Shown here: positions 40,210 through 47,305 of the stretch, piece after piece
Layout: every line of letters begins with the position of its first letter
Numbering within the stretch: the stretch's first letter is position 1
NCBI GenBank assembly: GCA_934597165.1
Contig: CAKTQP010000005.1
Coordinates: 1-64,000, forward strand
From: an uncultured Oscillospiraceae bacterium
GTDB taxonomy: Bacteria; Bacillota; Clostridia; Oscillospirales; Oscillospiraceae
DNA length: 64,000 nt
Reading direction: 5' to 3'
Notes under the pieces: model-generated
What the model was told of the DNA's origin: nothing
Seen by the model: only the letters and a program-made list of their open reading frames with translations
The model's database searches: none
Position numbers and translations under genes: made by a program

Positions 40210-40278
40210 GCGCTTTTCACTGTAAAAGCGCGCGCTAGAATAAGATGTCACTCTCGCTTTCCCGCATCGAGAGTGACA
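40210..40278 (-). promoter_or_regulatory. Two hairpins in the permease leader
   Basis: TGTCACTCTCG/CGAGAGTGACA (40246-40278, 11-bp stem) and GCGCTTTT-CACTGT-AAAAGCGC (40210-40231, 8-bp stem) lie between the promoter and the start codon at 40178. They could be regulatory RNA structures; neither is followed by a convincing T run on the minus strand. Confidence 0.5.
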
Positions 40279-40290
40279 AGTACGCTGTAT

Positions 40291-40319
40291 AGTGTACCAC
40301 ACTTTTACAAAAGTTTCAA
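40291..40319 (-). promoter_or_regulatory. Promoter of the permease gene
   Basis: Minus strand TTGAAA, 17-base spacer, TACACT; the leader would be about 105 nt. Confidence 0.6.
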
Positions 40320-40408
40320 TGCCTATAGAAACATTCCTTGTCAAAATTCATAATTTCTTCCGTTTAGAGAGTAGAATACAGGTCAATTTGTCTGCTCGTC
40401 CCCTCTTT

Positions 40409-40864
40409 TTACCTACTCTTCCAGTAATCTCTCATGCTCACGCCCTGCTCGTAAGTAGTCTCCTTCCCCAGGCAGTCCAGGGGTGTCCAGGCCAGGGCGT
40501 CCGCCTCGGATTCGAACTCCACCTCGGCGTAAGAGAACACCCCGCCGTCCACAATAGAGCACTCCAGCAGGTGTCCGTCGCTGAGACGATAGGCGTGGAA
40601 TTCCTTGTGGATGAGGGGCTTGTCCAGCATGCTTTCCAGCTCTTCAAACTGCTCCCGGCTCAGCTCGGTCTCCACCTCGTGGCGGGACAATTTTCCGATG
40701 CTCTTGACGCAGAGCTGGTACATCATCTCGCCGCCTGCCTCTACCCGTTTGCGGATGCGCAGCTCCACCGGCTCGGTGCACAGGTAGCCCTGATACACGT
40801 CGCTCCGACGCTCCTCCGGCAGGTCCGGGAGGGTGTCGATCCAAAATTTCCGTTCGATCTCCAT
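40409..40864 (-). CDS. CYTH-domain protein (triphosphate tunnel enzyme family)
   Basis: A 151-residue CYTH protein. It opens with the EIERKF signature, followed by the alternating charged strands of the triphosphate tunnel (ELRIRKRV, EVETELSREQFEEL, YAEVEFESEADAL). Members hydrolyse inorganic triphosphate or thiamine triphosphate or make cAMP. The start at 40864 places EIERK at the N-terminus as in the family; an ATG at 40873 is closer to AGGAGG and is possible. Confidence 0.85.
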   Translation of the reverse strand: MEIERKFWIDTLPDLPEERRSDVYQGYLCTEPVELRIRKRVEAGGEMMYQLCVKSIGKLSRHEVETELSREQFEELESMLDKPLIHKEFHAYRLSDGHLLECSIVDGGVFSYAEVEFESEADALAWTPLDCLGKETTYEQGVSMRDYWKSR

Positions 40865-40873
40865 GGGAATCAT

Positions 40874-41105
40874 TTCCTCCTTTGTTTTTCTCTCCTCTAT
40901 TGTAAAATACCCGCCTATCCCCCGTCAACTCTTGAAAATTCCCCCTCGAAACACTGGTTTCAAATCCGTCACTTTTCCCCCGGATTCTTGTTACTATTTG
41001 TTACGATTGTCGCTAAGTTTCGGAAATACTTCATCTTTTTTTCCGCTGCAATTTTCACAAATTTGGGCCTGTCCGCCCCGTTCTTTCTCGTTTTATTTGA
41101 AATAC
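40874..41105. other. Gene-free AT-rich stretch
   Basis: Between the CYTH gene start and the YabE-like promoter. It is much more AT-rich than its surroundings, with several TTGTTAC/TTTACGA-type words, but I see no gene, RNA or clear repeat. Confidence 0.5.
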
Positions 41106-41134
41106 TTGACTTTTGGGCAAAGTTGCGGTATAAT
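41106..41134 (+). promoter_or_regulatory. Strong promoter of the YabE-like gene
   Basis: TTGACT (41106-41111), 17-base spacer, perfect TATAAT (41129-41134), 92 bases before the start codon. Confidence 0.85.
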
Positions 41135-41169
41135 TCAGGTACAATAAGCGTTGCGGTTACAAAAATAAC

Positions 41170-41208
41170 AATCGGTTACTACCGATTTTTTTATGCCTGC
41201 CGCCGATT
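41170..41208 (+). promoter_or_regulatory. Candidate attenuator in the YabE-like leader
   Basis: AATCGG-TTACTA-CCGATT (41170-41187) runs into a T tract (41186-41192), the form of an intrinsic terminator, inside the leader. A second CCGATT at 41203-41208 could pair with the same AATCGG and displace the terminator. Confidence 0.5.
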
Positions 41209-41226
41209 GATTTTAGGAGGAATTTG

Positions 41227-42309
41227 ATGAGTCATTTTCGAACCACAGCCCAGAACCGACCGCTGAAGATCATGCTCCGCGTAGGCTTGGCAATGGTGTT
41301 GATCGTGGGTCTTGTCTTACTGTTTGCGCGTATGGAAAAGGCCAAGACCGTCTATGAGATCACTCTGGACGACAACACCTACACTGTGGAGAGCGATTCC
41401 GATCAGATGGAAGATGTGTTCAACCAGGCTGGCTTGGAGCTGTCCGCCAGCGACTGCGTGGACGCAAAGGAAGATAAACAGACGGACACCGTGCAGATCT
41501 CCGTCACCCACAAGCAGTATGTCACCGTCACCTGTGACGGCGCCTCCGTCTCCATCCTCACCGACGAAGGCGAGACCGTCGGTCAGGTGCTCGACCGCCT
41601 GAACATCCAGTTGGGCAAGCACGACCTGATCTCCAAGAAGACCGGCGCCGCCGTGAAGAGCGGGGACTCCATCGTCATCAACCGGGTGAAGATCACCTAC
41701 AAGAAGAAGACCGAGTCCATCCCCTACTCCAAGACCCGTCAGGCCAACCCCAACATGGCAAAGGGCACCGAAGCGGTGACCACCGCCGGTAAGAACGGCT
41801 CCACCGTCTACACCTACAAGCTCACGTCCATCGACGGCGCAAAGCCCACGTCTAAGCTGGTCAAGACCAAGACCACCCAGCCGGTCACCCAGGTCACCTC
41901 TTACGGCACCCGCGTCCCCGCCCCTGCCTTGAGCGGCCTGAGCCAGTCTCGTGACTATATCACCAACATCGACGACGAGAAGGGCACCATCACCACCGTC
42001 TCCGGCAGCACCTATTCTGTCCGCAGAAAGCTCACCTGCTCCGCCACCGCGTACACCGCCCACGCCGGTGCTCGTACTGCCACCGGTCGGAAGGCAGCAG
42101 TTGGCGTCATCGCCGTTGACCCCCGGGTCATCCCCTATGGCAGCCGGATGTACATCCAGACCACCAACGGTTCCATGCTCTATGGCATCGCTGTGGCTGG
42201 CGACTGCGGCGGCGGTATCAAGGGCAATTCCATTGACCTGTATTTCAACACCCTGTCTCAGTGCTACTCCTTTGGACGCCGGATGTGTACCGTCTACGTC
42301 CTCGGATAA
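41227..42309 (+). CDS. YabE-like cell-wall protein (DUF348, G5 and 3D domains)
   Basis: A 360-residue protein anchored by one N-terminal TM (VGLAMVLIVGLVLLFARM). A ubiquitin-like DUF348 region (TYTVESDSDQMEDVFNQAGL; VSILTDEGETVGQVLDRLNI), a G5-like segment (TESIPYSKTRQANPNMAKGT) and a C-terminal 3D domain follow; the 3D domain has three Asp-bearing motifs (AVDPRVIPYGSRMYI, AVAGDCGGGIKG, NSIDLYF). 3D domains are found in lytic transglycosylase-like resuscitation factors. The ATG at 41227 follows AGGAGG; its 3' region is repeat copy B. Confidence 0.9.
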   Translation: MSHFRTTAQNRPLKIMLRVGLAMVLIVGLVLLFARMEKAKTVYEITLDDNTYTVESDSDQMEDVFNQAGLELSASDCVDAKEDKQTDTVQISVTHKQYVTVTCDGASVSILTDEGETVGQVLDRLNIQLGKHDLISKKTGAAVKSGDSIVINRVKITYKKKTESIPYSKTRQANPNMAKGTEAVTTAGKNGSTVYTYKLTSIDGAKPTSKLVKTKTTQPVTQVTSYGTRVPAPALSGLSQSRDYITNIDDEKGTITTVSGSTYSVRRKLTCSATAYTAHAGARTATGRKAAVGVIAVDPRVIPYGSRMYIQTTNGSMLYGIAVAGDCGGGIKGNSIDLYFNTLSQCYSFGRRMCTVYVLG

Positions 42310-42312
42310 GGA

Positions 42313-42551
42313 CTTCGCTAAAATGCAAGCATTTTAGCGAGGTTGCAGCCGGGTGCATGCACTCACTGCGCCGGGAGGTTCGCCACCTGTAAAACAGGTG
42401 GCGCCTACGCTACAAAATGTGCCCCCGGCACATTTTGCTTAACGCTGCGGCACTTACCCGTCTGAGAAGAGAAAAAACTGACGTACACGCCGCCAGTTTT
42501 TTCAGATTTCAATTTATTCCGTCATCCAAGATGACGGAACTCTGTGAGACT
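42313..42551. repeat. Dispersed hairpin repeat, copy B (239 bp)
   Basis: Begins three bases after the YabE-like stop codon. On the plus strand: end hairpin TCGCTAAAATG/CATTTTAGCGA, box GCAGCCGGGTGCATGC, H2 CGCCACCTGT-AAA-ACAGGTGGCG (42381-42403), H1 CAAAATGTGCC-CCC-GGCACATTTTG (42413-42437), then the CAGTTTTTT hairpin and CCGTCATC/GATGACGG. Reverse-complemented, it matches copy A almost base for base over its whole length; most differences fall in stems and are compensated. It occupies the 346-base gap to the next gene, with a terminator and promoter after it. Confidence 0.9.
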
Positions 42552-42552
42552 A

Positions 42553-42584
42553 AAAAACGCTCTGGCTTTTGTCAGAGCGTTTTT
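42553..42584 (+). terminator. Terminator after repeat copy B
   Basis: AAAAACGCTCTG / CAGAGCGTTTTT, a perfect 12-bp stem with an eight-base loop, directly after the repeat. Confidence 0.9.
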
Positions 42585-42587
42585 CGA

Positions 42588-42616
42588 TTGACTTTCTTCC
42601 TGACTTCCCCTAGAAT
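42588..42616 (+). promoter_or_regulatory. Promoter of the small DUF2007-like gene
   Basis: TTGACT (42588-42593), 17-base spacer, TAGAAT (42611-42616), 40 bases before the start. Confidence 0.75.
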
Positions 42617-42655
42617 GGAAGTGAGGAAACCAACACAGACAGAAAGGAGCCTAGG

Positions 42656-42895
42656 ATGATCTCCCTCTTGAACCGACGAGAAGTGACCGTCGCCCATGAC
42701 ATGAACCGGTTAAACCAGCTCAGAGAAAAGCTGGACGGAGCCGGTATCGAACACATCGTCCGCAACAAACGCAACCGGACCTTTACCGCCGGACGGAGCC
42801 ACGGTGTGCCCAACGTGGATGCGGACTACGCCTACGAATATGGCATCTACGTCCACCGCGACGACTATGAAAAGGCGCAGGCTCTGCTCTTTTAA
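42656..42895 (+). CDS. Small DUF2007-like protein
   Basis: A 79-residue soluble protein. The pattern EVTVAHDMNRLNQLREKLDG, then AGIEHIVRNKRN and ending YGIYVHRDDYEKAQALL, is that of the DUF2007 'putative signal transducing' fold, in which a small alpha/beta domain ends in a helix starting with D-x-x-x-A. Function is unknown. GAAAGGAG precedes the ATG. It is monocistronic with its own promoter and terminator. Confidence 0.7.
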   Translation: MISLLNRREVTVAHDMNRLNQLREKLDGAGIEHIVRNKRNRTFTAGRSHGVPNVDADYAYEYGIYVHRDDYEKAQALLF

Positions 42896-42900
42896 CTGAC

Positions 42901-42929
42901 AACGCCCCTGGTCATTGACCAGGGGCGTT
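42901..42929. terminator. Bidirectional terminator
   Basis: AACGCCCCTGGTC / GACCAGGGGCGTT with a three-base loop and T run, between the small gene and convergent folD. Confidence 0.9.
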
Positions 42930-42941
42930 TTTTGTATGCGT

Positions 42942-43787
42942 TTACTTCCCGTGTGCCACTGCTGCGTGGAGGGTGTTCTCCATCAGAATGGCGCGGGTCA
43001 TGGGGCCGCAGCCGCCGGGGACGGGGGTGATGTAGGAGGCGATCTTCTCCACCTCAGCGAAATCCACGTCGCCGCAGAGCTTGCCCTGTTCGTTGCGGTT
43101 CATGGCCACGTCGATGACCACAGCGCCCTCCTTCACCATGTCAGCGGTGATGGTGTTACGCTTGCCTACGGCGGAGACCAAGATGTCCGCCTGACGGGTC
43201 ACAGCGGCCAGGTCGGGGGTGTGGCTGTGGCAGATGGTGACGGTGCCGTTCCGGTGGAGGAGGAGCATAGCCATGGGCTTGCCCACGATGTTGCTCCGAC
43301 CTACCACCACGCAGTGCTTGCCGTCCACGTCGATGTGATACTCGTCCAGCATCTTCATGACCCCCGCCGGGGTGCAGGGCAGAAAGCTGGGGTCGCCGAT
43401 CATGATCTTCCCCACGTTGTAGGGGTGGAAGGCGTCCACGTCCTTGCTGGGGTCGATGGCCAGCAGGACGGCCTCCTCGTCGTAGCCGTAGCCCTCCGGC
43501 AGGGGCAGCTGGCACAGGATGCCGTCGATGTCCTCCCGCTGGTTCAGCTCGGCGATGAGGGTCAGCAGGGCGGGCTGGCCGTAGTCGGCGGGCAGGACGA
43601 ACTCCTCGCTGTGGATGCCGCACTCCTGGCAGTCCTTCTGCTTGTTCCTTACGTACACCTGAGAGGCGGGATTCTCTCCCACCAAAATGACCGCCAGGCC
43701 AGGCTTGCGCGCCATAGCGTCCACTGCCGTCCGCACTTCTTCCTTGCACTTGGCCGCCAGGGCCTTTCCGTCAATGATGATTGCCAT
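42942..43787 (-). CDS. folD: Methylenetetrahydrofolate dehydrogenase/cyclohydrolase
   Basis: A 281-residue bifunctional enzyme of one-carbon metabolism that interconverts 5,10-methylene-, methenyl- and 10-formyl-THF. Active-site block SQVYVRNKQKDCQECGI with the catalytic Lys, the NADP loop VVVGRSNIVGKPMA, and the C-terminal PVPGGCGPMTRAIL are all present. It is 12 bases after lgt and is the last gene of the yfmF-yfmH-lgt-folD run. GAGGAG precedes the ATG. Confidence 0.96.
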   Translation of the reverse strand: MAIIIDGKALAAKCKEEVRTAVDAMARKPGLAVILVGENPASQVYVRNKQKDCQECGIHSEEFVLPADYGQPALLTLIAELNQREDIDGILCQLPLPEGYGYDEEAVLLAIDPSKDVDAFHPYNVGKIMIGDPSFLPCTPAGVMKMLDEYHIDVDGKHCVVVGRSNIVGKPMAMLLLHRNGTVTICHSHTPDLAAVTRQADILVSAVGKRNTITADMVKEGAVVIDVAMNRNEQGKLCGDVDFAEVEKIASYITPVPGGCGPMTRAILMENTLHAAVAHGK

Positions 43788-43799
43788 ATGATTTCTCCT

Positions 43800-44660
43800 C
43801 TATTTGGCTTGATTGTTTTCTGTTACGCGATGTACCCACATCTTCTGGGGGTCCGGCTTCACGAACACCAGCATCCGCACCAGCAGCACCACCGCCACCA
43901 ACACCGACACCAGCGCCACCAGCTGGGACACTCGGATGCCCGTGCCGAACAGGTACAAGCTGTCCGTCCGCAGCCCCTCGATCCAGAACCGTCCCAGGCC
44001 GTACCAGCCCAGGTAGCACAGGAACATCTCCCCGTCGAACCGACGCACCCGCCGTACCACAAACACCAGCAGGCACAGTCCGATGAGATTCCACAGGGAT
44101 TCGTACAGGAAGGTGGGGTGGACAGTGATGAGCTGACCGTCTACGATGAGCCCCATCCGCCAGGGCAGGTCGCAGGCGCCGCCGTAGGCTTCCTGATTGA
44201 CGAAGTTGCCCCAGCGACCCATGATCTGGCCGATGAACAAGCCCATGACAGACAGGTCGGCCATGGCCAGGAAGGGCAGCTTTTTGCACTTGCACACCAC
44301 CAGACAGGTCAGGATACCGCCGATGACGCCGCCATAGATGGCCAGACCGCCGTCCCAGATGGCAACGGCCTCGCCCCACTGGAAGTTCCCCTGAGCATCC
44401 CGGTAGAGGGACAGGTAGAAGATGACATAATAAATACGGGCACAGAGGATGCCGATGGGCAGCCCCCACAGGAGCATATCCAGGAAGTCGTCTTTTTTGA
44501 TGCCGAAATCCCGTGCCCGCCAACTGCAAAAGGCAGCGGCCAGCAGGAAGCCGGCGGCGATGATGATGCCGTACCAGTAGATGTCCTTGCCGAAAATCTG
44601 AAAGGCCACCCGCTGGATGTGGAAGGTCAGCCCCAGGCCGGGGAAGGTGATGGGATTCAT
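43800..44660 (-). CDS. lgt: Prolipoprotein diacylglyceryl transferase
   Basis: A 286-residue membrane enzyme that attaches diacylglycerol from phosphatidylglycerol to the lipobox Cys of prolipoproteins. The signature GRWGNFVNQEAYG is intact, and WGLPIGILCARIYYVIFY and HPTFLYESLWNLIG are family blocks; about seven TMs. The ATG at 44660 follows GGAGGGG and overlaps the yfmH stop. It would serve, among others, the lipoprotein encoded at 59510. Confidence 0.95.
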   Translation of the reverse strand: MNPITFPGLGLTFHIQRVAFQIFGKDIYWYGIIIAAGFLLAAAFCSWRARDFGIKKDDFLDMLLWGLPIGILCARIYYVIFYLSLYRDAQGNFQWGEAVAIWDGGLAIYGGVIGGILTCLVVCKCKKLPFLAMADLSVMGLFIGQIMGRWGNFVNQEAYGGACDLPWRMGLIVDGQLITVHPTFLYESLWNLIGLCLLVFVVRRVRRFDGEMFLCYLGWYGLGRFWIEGLRTDSLYLFGTGIRVSQLVALVSVLVAVVLLVRMLVFVKPDPQKMWVHRVTENNQAK

Positions 44661-45937
44661 GTCGTCCCCTCCTTCGGCTTCACCACGGACATCGCGGCGT
44701 AGGGCTCCTGAACGCAACGGGTCAGGAAGGTCTGCACGTCCTCCAAGGTGATGGTGTCATACAGGTCGGCAAACCGATAGTAGTGACACCCTTCCAGCGC
44801 CCAGGCCGCCAGCATCCGACCGGCGTGATCCATGGAGTTGAGGGAGCGCACCCGGCTGCCGTAGGCAGCCTTTTTGCTGCGGCGGAAGAAGGCCGGGTCG
44901 ATGCCCTCCCGGCTCAGCCGTTCCCCTTCCTCCAGCACCGCCTGACGCACGGCCCAGGGGTCCTTGCTCTCGCTGCCCATGGCCAGGAAGGCCGCTTTGG
45001 GGCTGTTGTCGTAGCTGACGAAGAAGCCTTTGTCGATGAGACCCTGATGGTAGAGCTTGGCGTACAGGGGGCTGGACTCGCCGATGAGCAGGTCGCCCGC
45101 CAGGTCGCCCAGCAGCTCCAGACGCAGGTTCTCCTCGCCGTCCGGGTGGGGCGGGCACTTGAAGCCCAGCATGAAGTTGGTGGACGAGACCGCCATCTCC
45201 TCCATGCACTCCGTCTCCGCCGGAGTCTCCGGTTCCGCCTCGCCCCAGTCCTTTTCCGCTACCTCCTGCCGTTCCTCCGGCAGCAGCAGACGGGCGATCT
45301 GCGCCACCCGCTCCGGTTCCACGTCGCCGATGACGCACAGAGCCATGTTGCTGGGCTGGTAAAAGGCGTTGTGGCACTGGTAGAGGGTTTTGGCAGTGAT
45401 GTGGGAGATGGACTCCCGGCTCCCCGCCAGGGGGATGCGCAGGGGGTGGTTCTGGTACAACGCCCGCTGGAGGTTTTGATACATCCGCCAGGTGGGGTCG
45501 TCCTCTATCATCTGGATCTCCTGCCCGATGATGCCCTGTTCCTTGTCCACGCTCTCCTGGGTGAAATAGCCCTGGGAGACGAAGGAGAGCAGGGTACGCA
45601 GGTTCTCCTCGAACCGCTCGGTGCAGTCGAAATAATAGGCCGTCATGGCCGCTGCCGTGAAGGCGTTGGCAGAGGCGCCGTTGGCGGTGAGCTTTTGCAG
45701 GGCGTTGCCCTCCTTGGTGTCGAACATCTTGTGTTCCAAAAAATGCGCCACCCCAGACGGGGTCTCCTGCCACACGCCGTCCTTGCGGAAGCGGACGTTC
45801 ATGCCGCCGTAGCTGGTGGCGAAGAAGGCGTAGGATTTCAGGTAGCCTGGGCGGGGGACAACCTGAATCTTCAGGCCGTTGTCCAGGACGGTCTCATAGC
45901 AGACCTCGCCCAATCTGGGGAACTGTACTCGTTTCAC
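44657..45937 (-). CDS. yfmH: M16-family peptidase YfmH
   Basis: A 426-residue M16 (pitrilysin-type) zinc peptidase with the inverted zinc motif HFLEH (His65, Glu68, His69) and a second acidic ligand in the GIIGQEIQMIEDDP region. It pairs with the catalytically empty YfmF. In relatives the pair is linked to EF-P 5-aminopentanol modification and to peptide processing. The start is a GTG overlapping the yfmF stop, with GAGGAGG upstream. Confidence 0.9.
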   Translation of the reverse strand: MKRVQFPRLGEVCYETVLDNGLKIQVVPRPGYLKSYAFFATSYGGMNVRFRKDGVWQETPSGVAHFLEHKMFDTKEGNALQKLTANGASANAFTAAAMTAYYFDCTERFEENLRTLLSFVSQGYFTQESVDKEQGIIGQEIQMIEDDPTWRMYQNLQRALYQNHPLRIPLAGSRESISHITAKTLYQCHNAFYQPSNMALCVIGDVEPERVAQIARLLLPEERQEVAEKDWGEAEPETPAETECMEEMAVSSTNFMLGFKCPPHPDGEENLRLELLGDLAGDLLIGESSPLYAKLYHQGLIDKGFFVSYDNSPKAAFLAMGSESKDPWAVRQAVLEEGERLSREGIDPAFFRRSKKAAYGSRVRSLNSMDHAGRMLAAWALEGCHYYRFADLYDTITLEDVQTFLTRCVQEPYAAMSVVKPKEGTT

Positions 45938-47226
45938 TGGGCATCCTCCTCTCCGCCTTCCGGCCCCATCAGGTAATAGCTGGTGTCCAGCTGGATACGC
46001 TGGGCGGCGTCCACCACCTGCTGAGCGTCGATGACCCGGATGATTTCCGCCAACTCATCCGGCCCGAAGGTCAAGCCCGCCAGGTTCTGGCCGAACTGGA
46101 AGTCCTCCAGCTGGCTGGGCACGTCCAAAATGGAGCAATAGGTGGCGATGAGCGACCGCTTGGCCGCCTCCAGCTCCTCCTGGGTGAACTCGCCCGCCTG
46201 AACCAGCTCCAACTGATGGAGCACCTCGGTCTTCACCCGCTCCAGATGGTCAAATTCCGCCCCGGCTTGGACGATCATGAGCCCTTTCCACTTGTCCAGG
46301 CTGGAGTTGACATAATAGCACAGGGACAGCTCCTCTCGCACGTGGAGGAAGAGCTTGGACGTGGCCGTGCCGCCGAAGATGGCGTTGGCCACCATCAGCG
46401 CCGGGTAATCCACGCTGGTGGCGGTGATGCCGGTGCGGAAGCCCAGAACCAGCTTGCCCTGGGTCACGTCCAGGTGGTCGGTCACCTGCTTCTCCCCTTC
46501 CGGCATCCGGATGATGGTCTCGGGCAGCTCCAATATCTCATGCCGCGGCAGGTCCATCAGCGCCTCCCGCCAGGCCAATTCCACCTGCTGGGGGTCGGCG
46601 GAACCGCAATAATACACTTCCATCCGCGCCGTGGCCAGCACCTCCCGGTAGTACCGGTTGAGCTTGGTCACGTTGAGCTTTTCCGCCTGTTCCAAACCGC
46701 CCAGGCGGTTGATGTGGAAAGGCTCGTCGGCACACATCTCCTCAATGAGCCGGTTGTTGGCATAGCTGCGCTTATCGTTGAGCAGGCTCTTGATCTCCGC
46801 CACCAGGTTGTCCCGCTCGCCGTCCACGTACTCGCTCTTCAAGCGTCCGTTCCGGGTGGCCGGCTGCAGGAGCAGTTCCCCCAGCAGCTGCGCCGCCTGG
46901 TCTAACAGGGGCGTCTCGTCGGGCACCAGGCCGTCGTCCAGGAAGCTGGCCACAAAGCCGAACACGTGGCACTCGCCCCGCCGGCTCACCAGCGGTTCGA
47001 TGGCGCCGCCGTACATCTCATCCAACGCCGCCGCCAGCTGTTCCTGATCCGGGCAGCTGGCTGTGCCACGCCGGAGGACACGGGGGAGGACGGCGTTCAT
47101 GGCGGCCGTCTCCTGGGTCAAAGGGGTCAGCAGGCGGAGCGACCAATAGCTGCTCTTGAATTTCCGGCTCTGTATGGCCGTCAGCCACACACCGGGCATG
47201 ATCTCGATCCGATAGGGTCTGTCCAT
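45934..47226 (-). CDS. yfmF: M16-family non-catalytic partner YfmF
   Basis: A 430-residue M16-fold protein without the HxxEH zinc site: the corresponding region reads VLPRVLRRGTASCPDQEQLA. It keeps the M16 fold (LRLLTPLTQETAAMNAVLPR; FGGTATSKLFLHVREELSLC). It is the structural partner of YfmH. The ATG at 47226 lies seven bases after AGGAGG; a GTG at 47235 overlaps that site. It leads the four-gene operon. Confidence 0.88.
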   Translation of the reverse strand: MDRPYRIEIMPGVWLTAIQSRKFKSSYWSLRLLTPLTQETAAMNAVLPRVLRRGTASCPDQEQLAAALDEMYGGAIEPLVSRRGECHVFGFVASFLDDGLVPDETPLLDQAAQLLGELLLQPATRNGRLKSEYVDGERDNLVAEIKSLLNDKRSYANNRLIEEMCADEPFHINRLGGLEQAEKLNVTKLNRYYREVLATARMEVYYCGSADPQQVELAWREALMDLPRHEILELPETIIRMPEGEKQVTDHLDVTQGKLVLGFRTGITATSVDYPALMVANAIFGGTATSKLFLHVREELSLCYYVNSSLDKWKGLMIVQAGAEFDHLERVKTEVLHQLELVQAGEFTQEELEAAKRSLIATYCSILDVPSQLEDFQFGQNLAGLTFGPDELAEIIRVIDAQQVVDAAQRIQLDTSYYLMGPEGGEEDAQ

Positions 47227-47264
47227 ACCGGTCACCTCCTGTTCAAACTGGTCGTTTTGTCCCT

Positions 47265-47293
47265 ATTATACCGTGCTGACCCCCATAAAACAA
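47265..47293 (-). promoter_or_regulatory. Promoter of the yfmF operon
   Basis: Minus strand TTGTTT, 17-base spacer, perfect TATAAT (47265-47270), about 38 bases before the yfmF start. Confidence 0.7.
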
Positions 47294-47305
47294 GGTTCAT
47301 CTTTC

